DNA of 17,821 bases from JAGTVB01 sp964624765 (GCA_964624765.1 CAZUZO010000068.1:1-17821), one strand, 5' to 3'. Positions 1-7,252 are shown, counted from the first letter of the stretch. Notes: a model not told the origin generated them from the sequence alone. Made by a program: numbers and translations.

Positions 1-333
1 CGAGAGCCCGAGAACCCGCTCCATCGCCGGCAAGCGGGGATCGGCCGGCTCGCGCGAAATCTGAGTTGGTCGCGCACGGCGACGGTTCGCGACGCCATCC
101 AGCCTCCTCGAACCTGTCAGTTAGGGAGGGATATATTCCCTAGACGTTCGGAGCCGGCCGTTGTTACAACACACCGGCAGCAAGGAACGGCTTCTATCGG
201 CTGCGTATCACGGAGGCGTGCGCCGCCAGCCGGGCGCGGCAACCTATTCAAGGGGCCGCGCACTGCTCCGGCCGCACCGCCGACCAAGGCTCCAGTTGCA
301 CCAGCGCCCTGGTTGAGGAAAGCGCTTACCCCT
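1..333. other. Left-edge stretch without a confident gene
   Basis: No recognisable protein is encoded here. A leftward reading frame could begin at an ATG at 98-96 preceded by a GGAGG-like ribosome site four bases upstream, and would run off the window edge, but its roughly 32 residues are not recognisable, so I do not call it as a gene. Around 122-142 there is a short inverted repeat, TAGGGA-N9-TCCCTA, that also contains a TATATT string; it could be an operator and -10 region for such a leftward gene. The stretch 143-333, downstream of the activator gene, shows nothing else I can support. Confidence 0.3.
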
Positions 334-1860
334 TCAGGTTTCGATGCCGTAACGCTTCATCTTGCGCCACAGGGAAACCCGGTCTATGCCCAGGATCCGA
401 GCCGCGCGGGTACGGTTTCCACCGGTTCTCGACAACGCTTCCCGGATCAGACCCTCTTCCTGGTCCTCAAGGGTCGGCAACTGTCCCGCGCGCGGTCTGA
501 GCACACGGACCTCCAGCATGCTTACGGTATCGGGGAGGTGGGTGGCTTCCAGCTCGCGGCCCTGGGCTAAGGCTACGCCGCGCTCGATGAAGTTCGACAG
601 TTCGCGCACATTGCCGGGGAAGTCGTAGCCGGTCAGCAGTCGCATCGCCTGTGGTGCGATCTCGTCCACCGCCTTGTCCATCGCCAGGCAGTGGCGTCTG
701 AGAAAATAATAGGCGAGCAGCGGAATGTCGTCGCGGCGCTCGCGAAGGGGCGGCACCACCAGCTTGACGACGTTGAGCCGAAAGTACAGGTCCTCGCGCA
801 TGCGTCCCGCCGCCACTGCTTCCTCCAAGGAGCGGTTGGTCGCGGCGATGAACCGCACGTCGACTGCCACCGGCCGGCTGCCGCCGACGCGCAACAGCTC
901 GCGCTCCTGGATGACCCGTAGCAGCTTGACCTGCATCGACACGTGCATGTCCGCGATCTCATCCAGGAGCAGGGTACCGCCGCTCGCGGCTTCGATGAGC
1001 CCTTGTTTCTGCCGAATGGCGCCGGTGAAGGCTCCCTTCTCGTGTCCGAATAGCTCGCTTGCCAGTAGCTCCTCGTGCAGCGCTCCACAGTTCACGCCGA
1101 GAAAGCGCGAGGTAGCCCGAGCGCTGTGCCTGTGGATGTAGCGGGCCAGCATCTCTTTGCCGGTGCCGCTCTCGCCGACGATCACCACATTGCAGTCTGT
1201 AGGCGCGATCTGGCGCGCGGTATCAAGTAAACGCTGCATGGCCAGGTCTTGGGTGACGACAGTCTGTTTGCCATCGGTCCCCTCGACCCGTTCGCGCAGA
1301 CTGCGATTCTCCCGCTTCAGGCGGGCCATTTCCGCCGCACCGCGCACCACCTCGCGCACCTCGTCTAGGCGGTAGGGCTTGGCCACGTAGTGATAGGCAC
1401 CCTGCTTCATGGCCTCGATCGCCGAGTCGAGCGTGGCGTGGCCGGTAATGACGATAACCTGGGTGTCGGGCCAAAGCTGCCGCACCCGCTGCAGGATCGC
1501 CATGCCGTCGACGCGCGCCATGCGCAGGTCGGTGAGTACCACATCGAAGCACTCGCGCTGCAGGGCGGCAAGGCCGGCAGGTCCGCTCTGGCACGCCACC
1601 ACCTGATAGGGCTCGCGCTCGAAGATGTCGACCAGGTTGCGCAGGGCAATCGACTCGTCGTCGATGATCAGCAGCCGAAGCGGCTCCTCGGCGGGCCTAC
1701 TCATATCCAAGGTGTCCTGCAGCAGGTCCGCCACCACCCCGCCGACCGCGATACGCTGTTCCAGAAACTGGAGGCCCGCATAGGAGAACAGTGCCAGAGC
1801 AACCACGACGGCGGCGGCCACGTAATAGCCAGTTGCGATCTTGGCGTGAAGGCTGGACAT
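334..1860 (-). CDS. Sigma-54-dependent NtrC-family response regulator with a sensor-kinase-like membrane N-terminus
   Basis: This is an NtrC-type activator of sigma-54 RNA polymerase. From residue 61 it has a receiver domain (acidic pair D67/D68, phospho-acceptor D111 in LTDLRM, T139, K161). An AAA+ ATPase follows, with Walker A GESGTGKE near 229-236, the sigma-54-contact motif GAFTGA near 276-281 and Walker B LLLDE near 297-301. A Fis-type helix-turn-helix ends it (about 467-505). Residues 1-52 are odd: a membrane helix (about 12-32) and then DLLQDTLDM, which resembles the start of a sensor histidine kinase. Met53 (codon 1704-1702) begins a typical free-standing regulator and has AGGA about ten bases upstream, so translation may start there. 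No kinase gene is adjacent. It is divergent from the 2089 gene and probably binds the sites between them. Family call very sure; true start uncertain. Confidence 0.93.
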   Translation of the reverse strand: MSSLHAKIATGYYVAAAVVVALALFSYAGLQFLEQRIAVGGVVADLLQDTLDMSRPAEEPLRLLIIDDESIALRNLVDIFEREPYQVVACQSGPAGLAALQRECFDVVLTDLRMARVDGMAILQRVRQLWPDTQVIVITGHATLDSAIEAMKQGAYHYVAKPYRLDEVREVVRGAAEMARLKRENRSLRERVEGTDGKQTVVTQDLAMQRLLDTARQIAPTDCNVVIVGESGTGKEMLARYIHRHSARATSRFLGVNCGALHEELLASELFGHEKGAFTGAIRQKQGLIEAASGGTLLLDEIADMHVSMQVKLLRVIQERELLRVGGSRPVAVDVRFIAATNRSLEEAVAAGRMREDLYFRLNVVKLVVPPLRERRDDIPLLAYYFLRRHCLAMDKAVDEIAPQAMRLLTGYDFPGNVRELSNFIERGVALAQGRELEATHLPDTVSMLEVRVLRPRAGQLPTLEDQEEGLIREALSRTGGNRTRAARILGIDRVSLWRKMKRYGIET

Positions 1861-1865
1861 AAATT

Positions 1866-1973
1866 TGTTGCATAACGAAACAGTTTACTGTTGCACTTTA
1901 TAACATGCCGTAGGAGCAGGCACCCAATGCCCGCCGCCCGCTGCTGCCTAAACGCGTGTCACACTCTGCAACA
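1866..1973. promoter_or_regulatory. Three upstream activator sites (TGTTGCA-N6-RACA)
   Basis: Three 17 bp imperfect palindromes of one design lie between the sigma-54 activator and the 2089 gene: 1866-1882 (TGTTGCATAACGAAACA), 1889-1905 (TGTTGCACTTTATAACA), and 1957-1973 in the opposite orientation (reads TGTTGCAGAGTGTGACA on the minus strand). TGTTGCA is identical in all three. The first two are 23 bp apart, about two helical turns. They sit roughly 90 to 190 bp upstream of the predicted start of transcription, as enhancer sites for NtrC-type activators usually do. Binding by the adjacent regulator is inferred. Confidence 0.7.
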
Positions 1974-2007
1974 CCGTTCCCCGGCACGCTCGCTTTTTTA
2001 TCATTAT

Positions 2008-2020
2008 GATCAATAAGTTA
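2008..2020 (+). promoter_or_regulatory. Putative IHF binding site
   Basis: GATCAATAAGTTA matches the IHF consensus WATCAANNNNTTR except for the first base. It lies in an AT-rich patch between the activator sites and the -24/-12 promoter, which is where IHF bends DNA to bring sigma-54 activators to the polymerase. The position supports the call; the motif alone is degenerate. Confidence 0.55.
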
Positions 2021-2035
2021 TTAGTATGGCATGAC

Positions 2036-2051
2036 TGGAACGGCAGCTGCT
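2036..2051 (+). promoter_or_regulatory. Sigma-54 (-24/-12) promoter
   Basis: TGGAACGGCAGCTGCT matches the consensus TGGCACGRNNNTTGCW at all but two positions and keeps the invariant GG-N10-GC spacing (GG at 2037-2038, GC at 2049-2050). Transcription would begin near 2062, about 27 bases before the ATG at 2089. It would drive the 2089 gene and probably the SulP gene behind it. Confidence 0.75.
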
Positions 2052-2088
2052 ATGGGCAATACGTCCTACTCTTCATCAGGGAAATGCC

Positions 2089-2685
2089 ATGCAACACCTT
2101 ACCGAGCAGATCAAGAAGGCTCTGGCCACGCTCGCCTACGCCGACGCTGGGGAAATGCTTTCCACAACACAAAAGGACCGCGTCCTCGGCACGCCGGGCC
2201 GTGCTCAGCCTACCATGGCCGCCCATCAGGCTCTCTCTAGCGCACCCACACCGCCCGCGCTGATCACAGCGATACCGCCGCTCGGATCGCAGATCGGTCT
2301 GTACCTCGGCGCGAGTCTAGAGGAGCCGGTGATGCGCTATGCCATCGATGCCTGCAAACGCACGCATGCGATCCTGACCGTCGTGACCTTCCAGTCTGAG
2401 GAAGAGGCTCGCGTGCTGCTTCAGCCTTACCACAGCGAGCTCGGGCGGGAAGGGGTAGTCTGGCAGACCGTCCGACTGTCCAAAGACCCGCGCCGAAGCC
2501 TTACCCGCTACCTGAAGGGCGCGTCCCGAATGCAGTTCTTGGTCTGCAGCGAGGTGGGCTTTCTCGGCCATGCGTTGTTGAGCAACAGCCGCCGACCCGA
2601 TCTGGGGCTGCCGATCGTGGTGGTAGCCGGTAAGCGTCAGGTAGCAAAGCTCCCTCGCGAGACCGTGGCCTGGGCCCAGCAATAG
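2089..2685 (+). CDS. Unrecognised USP-like protein encoded upstream of SulP transporter
   Basis: I do not recognise this 198-residue protein with certainty. Residues 1-60 look like a poorly ordered leader. From about residue 66 the pattern (IGLYLGAS, a helix around EEPVMRYAIDACKRT, the strand HAILTVVTF, later QFLVCSEVGFLG and GLPIVVVAG) suggests an alpha/beta Rossmann-like fold resembling universal stress proteins. No signal peptide or membrane helix is evident. The start at 2089 is supported by AGGGAA at 2078-2083. It is the first gene behind the predicted sigma-54 promoter and is followed 120 bp later by the SulP gene on the same strand. A regulatory or partner role for the transporter is inferred from this context only. 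Confidence 0.8.
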   Translation: MQHLTEQIKKALATLAYADAGEMLSTTQKDRVLGTPGRAQPTMAAHQALSSAPTPPALITAIPPLGSQIGLYLGASLEEPVMRYAIDACKRTHAILTVVTFQSEEEARVLLQPYHSELGREGVVWQTVRLSKDPRRSLTRYLKGASRMQFLVCSEVGFLGHALLSNSRRPDLGLPIVVVAGKRQVAKLPRETVAWAQQ

Positions 2686-2805
2686 CCGTGGTTGGAGCGG
2701 CCGACCCATCCCCTTTTTCAACTGCTCCTAGGTCCATTCCGTGGATCGCAACATCGATCGATCGGCGCGGAGATCAGTGGTGCGCCGACCAGGAGGTATT
2801 CTGCC

Positions 2806-4872
2806 GTGTCTGAGCGCGTGACAACGCTGCTTCCATTCTTACGCTGGTTCCCAATGAGTCTAACCGGGCTGCGCGCGGATCTGCTGGCGGGTTTGAGCGT
2901 GGCTATGGTGCTGGTGCCTCAGAGCATGGCCTACGCAACGCTAGCTGGACTACCGGTCGTATATGGGCTGTATGCGGCCTCCCTGCCGGTCGCGGTCGCC
3001 TCCATGTGGGGCGCGTCACGGTTCCTGCACACCGGCCCGGTCGCCATGCTCTCTCTCATGTCCGCCGCCGCCCTGACTCCGTTCGCCATGGCGGGTACGG
3101 AGGAGTTTGTCGCGCTGTCCATGCTGCTCGCGCTGATGGTCGGGGCACTGCGCCTCGCGCTCGGGGTGTTTCGGCTCGGTGTATTGATGAACTTCACTTC
3201 ACACCCCGTCATCGTCGGCTTCACCAATGCGGCTGCCCTGATCATCGGCCTCTCGCTGCTCAACACTTTCATCAACGTGCCAATGCCACGTTCCGACAGC
3301 TTCTTGGTTGATCTCTATGCGGTGATCGCGCAACTCCCTCACGCCCATTGGCCGACCGTGCTGTTTTGGCTGGCGACGCTCGTATTCCTGTTGACGATGC
3401 GGCGTTTCGCCCCACGCGCGCCGGCAGTGCTGTTCGCGGTTGTGATCGGGACGGCGGTCAGTGCGCTCTTCGGATTCGGGCGCAACGTCACGGTATCGAT
3501 CGACCACATTGTCGACGTCGAGGCGCGCCACGCCTATGCCGCGCTGGCGCAGACCCGATCCGAACTGAAAGTGACCAGCGAACGGTTGGCCGAGCTCCAG
3601 GCAACGCTGCGTGAAGCCGCCCGCCGCAAGCAAACTGATGCCCAAACCGAGGTCGAAACCGCGCGGCTGCGGGCCATCGCAAATAACCTCAAGCGCTCTC
3701 TCGACGCGCAGCGCGTCGCGGCCCACGGCCACGCACTCGAGCCCGTAACGCTGACCAACGGCCAGACCGTGTTTCAAGTGGCAGATGGGAACGTTGGAGT
3801 CTGGAGGGTAGCCAGTGTGGAGGGCTCGCAAGTCCGCTTGAGTGGTGGTGGACAGGTGGTCGGTGACATCCCGCGCGGTCTGCCAGCATTCGACGTCCCG
3901 GCCATGCATTGGGACGTCGTGCCATCACTGATCGCCCCGGCACTGGTCATGGCTCTGATCGGGTTCATGGAGGCCACCTCGATCTCGCGGGCATTGGCGG
4001 CACGCAGCCGCGATAAGCTCGATACCAACCAGGAGCTGATCGGACAGGGCCTGGCCAATATCGTGGGTAGCTTCTTTCACTCCTACGTGGTAAGTGGCTC
4101 TTTCTCCCGTTCCGCAGTAGCGGCCCGCAGCGGTGCCCAGACCGGACTGTACGCAGTTGTCAGCGCGGCGACGGTGATACTGGTCATGCTGTTCCTCACC
4201 CCCTACCTCTACCACCTACCACTCGCGGTGCTGGCAGCCATCGTCATGACCGCTGTCTTTGGCCTCATCGATCTAAAGGCCTTGATTCAAGCATGGCGCG
4301 TGCAACGTTACGATGGCCTGATCGGCACGCTCACCTTCCTAGCGACCCTGCTGATGGCGCCTCAACTCGCGGTCGGCGTGCTGGTCGGAGTGGCGCTCGC
4401 CTCCCTCGCATTCCTGATCGGAACCATGCGTCCGCGCGCCGAGGTGCTGGGTCTGCGGCCGGACGGTACGCTCGCGGGTGCCTTGACCCACGATCTACCA
4501 CCCCTTAGCGAGGACTATGTCGCGGTGCGCTTCGACGCGTCTTTGGTCTTCATCAACATGGCCTACTTTGAGCAAGTGGTGCTGGACGCGGTCGCACAAT
4601 TTCCGAATGCCAAGGCCGTTCTGATCGTTGCCAACGGCATCAACCGCATCGATGCCTCGGGAACCGAGGCGTTGCGTACTCTCGCCACAGACCTGCGGGC
4701 GGCTGGCATCACGCTGATGTTTAGCGGGCTCAAAAAACAAGCGCACGATGTCATTGAGCGCTCCGGGCTACCGGAGGAGTTGGGATCCGGCAATGTGTTT
4801 CCCAATAAGACGCTGGCGCTGGCCAGCCTGGCCCGCATCAGCTCCGAGATGGCTTCGGTCGCTGGACGGTAG
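2806..4872 (+). CDS. SulP-family inorganic anion transporter with STAS domain and coiled-coil insertion
   Basis: A SulP (SLC26-type) permease of the inner membrane, moving sulfate, bicarbonate or a similar anion. The family signature is clear: LTGLRADLLAGLSVAMVLVPQSMAYATLAGLPVVYGLYAA, HTGPVAM, and TNAAALIIGLS, then hydrophobic helices and a C-terminal cytoplasmic STAS domain (about the last 130 residues, with VLIVANGINRIDASGTEALRTL). I chose the GTG at 2806 because AGGAGG lies at 2791-2796 with nine bases of spacing; a longer in-frame ORF from ATG 2692 adds 38 residues with no family likeness and no good ribosome site. Oddly, an insertion of about 119 residues (3514-3870) splits the membrane domain just before the conserved GDIPRGLPAF segment; its first part is a charged heptad-like coiled coil. 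Probably co-transcribed with the 2089 gene. Substrate unknown. Confidence 0.93.
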   Translation: MSERVTTLLPFLRWFPMSLTGLRADLLAGLSVAMVLVPQSMAYATLAGLPVVYGLYAASLPVAVASMWGASRFLHTGPVAMLSLMSAAALTPFAMAGTEEFVALSMLLALMVGALRLALGVFRLGVLMNFTSHPVIVGFTNAAALIIGLSLLNTFINVPMPRSDSFLVDLYAVIAQLPHAHWPTVLFWLATLVFLLTMRRFAPRAPAVLFAVVIGTAVSALFGFGRNVTVSIDHIVDVEARHAYAALAQTRSELKVTSERLAELQATLREAARRKQTDAQTEVETARLRAIANNLKRSLDAQRVAAHGHALEPVTLTNGQTVFQVADGNVGVWRVASVEGSQVRLSGGGQVVGDIPRGLPAFDVPAMHWDVVPSLIAPALVMALIGFMEATSISRALAARSRDKLDTNQELIGQGLANIVGSFFHSYVVSGSFSRSAVAARSGAQTGLYAVVSAATVILVMLFLTPYLYHLPLAVLAAIVMTAVFGLIDLKALIQAWRVQRYDGLIGTLTFLATLLMAPQLAVGVLVGVALASLAFLIGTMRPRAEVLGLRPDGTLAGALTHDLPPLSEDYVAVRFDASLVFINMAYFEQVVLDAVAQFPNAKAVLIVANGINRIDASGTEALRTLATDLRAAGITLMFSGLKKQAHDVIERSGLPEELGSGNVFPNKTLALASLARISSEMASVAGR

Positions 4873-5286
4873 AGTGCCAGAGCGCTGGTTCGAACCGGAG
4901 GATGCACTGGTTCAACAGCCTTGGCAATTATTCAGGTGCTGCCGTTAGCGCTGTCGGAGAGAGTCGCCCCACTGCGCAGAGGAACTGCAAATAGCGAACC
5001 CAAGGCTCTCCGCTCGGCCAATCCATCAGTGACGAGGGCGTTGGTCATCGTTTCGGCCGTTTGATTGTGTTGGCCCTTGGGGCAGCCGACCCCAGGCCGC
5101 AAGGGACGCCGTGAAGACGTCCCTGTCGGCTTGGGTCCGGCATCCCTGCCGCACACACCCTTGCGCGCCCGGGGTTCGGCTGCCGAAGGCTTGGGCGCCG
5201 AAGGGATGCTCCGAACAGCCACCCTGATGAAACGATGACCATGGCCGTGACGAGAGTCATCGTGGGTCTAGCAGGAACACTCGTAC
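4873..5286. other. Gene-free stretch between sulP and the transposase fragment
   Basis: No convincing gene is present; the open frames here have biased, low-complexity translations. It contains GGTTCGAACC at 4887-4896 and the inverted-repeat element at 5081-5184. No strong rho-independent terminator follows the transporter gene. Confidence 0.5.
5081..5184. repeat. 104 bp palindromic intergenic element (MITE/REP-like)
   Basis: The ends are inverted repeats: GGCAGCCGACCCC at 5081-5093 pairs with GGGGTTCGGCTGCC at 5171-5184 with a single-base bulge. Inside are two more hairpins, GGGACG-N9-CGTCCC at 5103-5123 and CGGCA-TCCC-TGCCG at 5138-5151. This nested design is typical of small interspersed palindromic repeats in gammaproteobacterial genomes. 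Only one copy is in the window, so its repetitive nature is inferred. Confidence 0.5.
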
Positions 5287-5590
5287 GTAGCGGACGTGCC
5301 ATTGAGTCGTCACATTCTGATCCCAGGCGCCAAATGCTTGGAATCGGAGGCGCAGACCGTCGTCCCATCTCCCCAAATGGCCGGATTGCGGGCATGCAGG
5401 GTTCCGTCCGCGACGATGGCGATGGCACGGCGCATGGCATCGACGTTGAGGTAGCGTCGGCGTACATAGGCGAGGTCCTTGGCCGTCGTGCCGGAATCCA
5501 GGCTGGCCATGCGTTGCAGACCGGCATTGGTGCCGATTCCGTGCAAACAGAGCAGCAAGCGCGGCTGCAAGATCGAGCGCTCCAAGGTCA
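5287..5590 (-). pseudogene. tnpA: Tn3-family transposase (TnpA) internal fragment, frameshifted
   Basis: The minus strand encodes an internal piece of a Tn3-family transposase: LERSILQPRLLLCLHGIGTNAGLQRM, then AKDLAYVRRRYLNVDAMRRAI, then IWGDGTTVCASDSKH. The Asp in ASDSK is probably the first residue of the DDE triad. A one-base deletion near 5335 (TTT shortened to TT) moves the rest, FGAWDQNVTTQWHVRY, into another frame. Likeness stops at about 5287, before the expected GGRGVMIYWH block, and at about 5590 on the N-terminal side. It is about 100 of roughly 1000 residues, so it is a dead remnant. It points away from the resolvase fragment at 10160, as tnpA and tnpR do in divergent Tn3-type transposons. 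Confidence 0.88.
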
Positions 5591-5715
5591 GCAATTCCCG
5601 CTCTAATTGGCATAAGTTGCTTAACAAACAAGCACGTAACATTAAAGTGTTGGCAGAAAACAACAACAAAATATATCGTTATTTCAATCACTGCTCAGTG
5701 ACAATTAGAAATTAA
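5591..5715. other. AT-rich scar next to the transposase fragment
   Basis: About 110 bases here are conspicuously AT-rich compared with everything around them, and include a perfect short dyad TCACTG-CT-CAGTGA at 5688-5701. No gene is supported. It lies exactly between the broken transposase end and the truncated DUF1428 gene, so it is probably foreign junction DNA. Confidence 0.4.
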
Positions 5716-6042
5716 CGATCCTGGGTCGAACGGCGTTTTGCTTTCCGGCCTCTTCTGCGGGCAAGGCAGGCGCGGGTCGGCCCTGACGGCCGCGTTGACG
5801 CGGTCGCGCTGCGCGCGCGATTCGTAGCGGATCCACGAGAACACGACCGTTTCCCCGTCGCGCGCCTGCACGCTACGCGGGAACGAGGTGACCTCGCCCG
5901 ACGCCACGTCATCGGCGACGCATTCGACGACTTCCAGCGCGCCGTGCTCGCGCCAGATCTGCGCGGCCAGGGCGGCCATCTTGCGGTAATCCTCCAGCCG
6001 GTCCTGCGGAACCGGGATCACATAGCCATCGACGTAGCTCAT
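5695..6042 (-). pseudogene. DUF1428 family protein, 3' truncated
   Basis: The start is well supported: ATG at 6042-6040 with AAGGAG seven bases upstream. The protein begins MSYVDGYVIPVPQDRLEDYRKMA and continues through VFSWIRYESRAQRDRVNAAVRADPRL (residue 92), a good match to the small DUF1428 family of unknown function (usually about 117 residues). After residue 92 (near 5767) the family ending (MPFDGKRM..GGF) is replaced by unrelated residues up to the stop at 5695. The C-terminus has therefore been lost to a rearrangement. It could still make a 115-residue protein, but function is doubtful. It belongs to a leftward row of small broken genes. Confidence 0.75.
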
Positions 6043-6205
6043 GGGGCTGCTCCTTGGGGGTGTGGTGGGACTGATGGGGCGGGTAGGGGATGTGCCGAGC
6101 ACCGTTCGCCGTGCCCGGAATGGCGTTGCGGTCTTGCCTGTCGGCCATCGTATGCAGCTTGCAGCACAGCGAGATCGAACTTCTTCATCTGGAGAAAGGG
6201 CCGGG

Positions 6206-6592
6206 TCACCCGGGAGGCTTGCGTCGGGGCGTGCCTGGAGGTGCGCCGGAGAAATCCGCGACGGGCAGGTCGAAGTGCAGCACGTCCTCGCGCTGGCCAA
6301 GCCCGCTGTAGAGCGCGATGGCCGCATCGTCGCTGCGGTCGGCCTGGACGAACACGACCCAGGCCCCAAGTTCGGCGGCCATCGCCTGCGTGCGCCGGAT
6401 CAGCGCGGTGGCGATGCCGCGCGGCCGGCGAGCGGCGGCGACGGCGAGGTCGTAAATGTAGACTTCACTGCGTGCCTGCTCGAACTTGTCCAGCACGTAG
6501 GTGGCCAGGCCGCCGACCACCTCGCCGTCACTTTCCGCGATCAGGACGATGAATTCCCGGCGCGCCAGCAGGCGTTCGAGGTAGTCGGGCGC
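6206..6592 (-). pseudogene. AAC(3)-I-like GNAT acetyltransferase, N-terminally truncated
   Basis: The frame reads DYLERLLARREFIVLIAESDG, then GGLATYVLDKFEQARSEVYIYDLAV, then GIATALIRRTQAMAAELGAWVVFVQAD, ending DVLHFDLPV. This closely resembles the AAC(3)-I group of aminoglycoside 3-N-acetyltransferases (GNAT fold; the RRPRGIATAL stretch is the acetyl-CoA-binding motif). The first third of the family is missing: likeness begins at about 6592, where it joins in a different frame to the AHSA1-like gene. There is no start codon at the right place (the frame is closed by a stop near 6615). It is most likely inactive. Chromosomal AAC(3)-I relatives also exist as plain GNAT proteins, so resistance cannot be claimed. 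Confidence 0.8.
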
Positions 6593-6782
6593 CGGTCGCG
6601 AAGTTGATGAAGCTCATCCGGTAGCCGCCGCCAACGCCGGCGTCCATCTCGTGCACGCGCGCGGTGAAGCCGTGCGGCGCGTTCCACTTGGCGATGGCGT
6701 CGGGTTCGAGAAAAGCGCGATACACGCGCTCGGGCGGCGCGCGCAGGATGCGATGCAGGTGGACGCTGCGGTCAGTGGACAT
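6591..6782 (-). pseudogene. AHSA1/SRPBCC-family protein, C-terminally truncated
   Basis: The ORF starts at ATG 6782 and reads MSTDRSVHLHRILRAPPERVYRAFLEP then IAKWNAPHGFT and GGGYRMSFINFATG, typical of the START-like AHSA1 (SRPBCC) ligand-binding family, normally about 140-160 residues. After residue 64 (near 6591) the family likeness stops and the frame runs through the acetyltransferase DNA as nonsense to a stop at 6528. The joint is a deletion that fused this gene's 5' half to the acetyltransferase's 3' part. It follows the YciI-like gene by 55 bases, which suggests a former operon. Confidence 0.82.
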
Positions 6783-6836
6783 GGCAGATTTCCTCCGGAT
6801 TCAGGTGACTGTCAGGAACGATCTCGGGCGGAGCCT

Positions 6837-7160
6837 TCAGCGCTGGTGGCAGGGCGCGCATTCGCGCACCTCGACTGTCGCGAAACGGGCGGCCGGGCAG
6901 CGCGCGGCCCACTCGACCGCTTCGTCTCGGTCGGCGCAGTCGATCAGGAAGAATCCACCGATCATCTCGCGTGATTCGACGAACGGGCCGTCGATGAAGC
7001 GGGTCTTGTTCTCGCGGCTCCGGACGCGCACACCGTGGCGGTCGGGGCGCAGCGATTCGCTGGCGAGCAACTGTCCACGAGCGTCGAGTTCGGCGCCAAA
7101 GGCGAGCATTTCGGCGTACAGCGCCTGGCCCTCGGCGTCGCTGCGGGCATCGCGGGCGCC
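6837..7160 (-). pseudogene. YciI-like (YCII domain) protein, N-terminus lost
   Basis: The minus strand encodes GQLLASESLRPDRHGVRVRSRENKTRFIDGPFVESREMIGGFFLIDCADRDEAVEWAARCPAARFATVEVRE, the hallmark of YCII-related proteins (DGPF followed by GGFFLI). The expected start (M-K/R-Y/F-hydrophobic strand) is missing: upstream of about 7160 the open frame reads unrelated residues without a family N-terminus. An ATG at 7109 could give a 90-residue product. YCII, AHSA1 and DUF1428 genes are often neighbours in proteobacteria, so these three are probably remnants of one cluster. Confidence 0.72.
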
Positions 7161-7252
7161 CTTTCCCAGTAACGCTGACCCTATGGCCTGCCCCCACTTC
7201 GGCCGCCCGGCTGGCCGCGCAACCCTGGGTTGCTGTCTTCGGGTGGCCAGGC

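Noticed and set aside
1983..1996. GGCACGCTCGCTT as an alternative sigma-54 promoter
   Set aside because: GG is followed at the proper distance by TT and not GC; the 2036-2051 site is far better.
2692..2805. Longer SulP start at ATG 2692
   Set aside because: No ribosome site, seven bases after the previous stop, and 38 residues with no likeness to SulP; GTG 2806 has AGGAGG at good spacing.
4885..4900. GGTTCGAACC, resembling a tRNA T-arm, after sulP
   Set aside because: No acceptor, D or anticodon stem can be formed around it; it is a short chance palindrome.
5235..5606. Rightward 123-residue open frame
   Set aside because: It is the antisense shadow of the transposase fragment on the minus strand.
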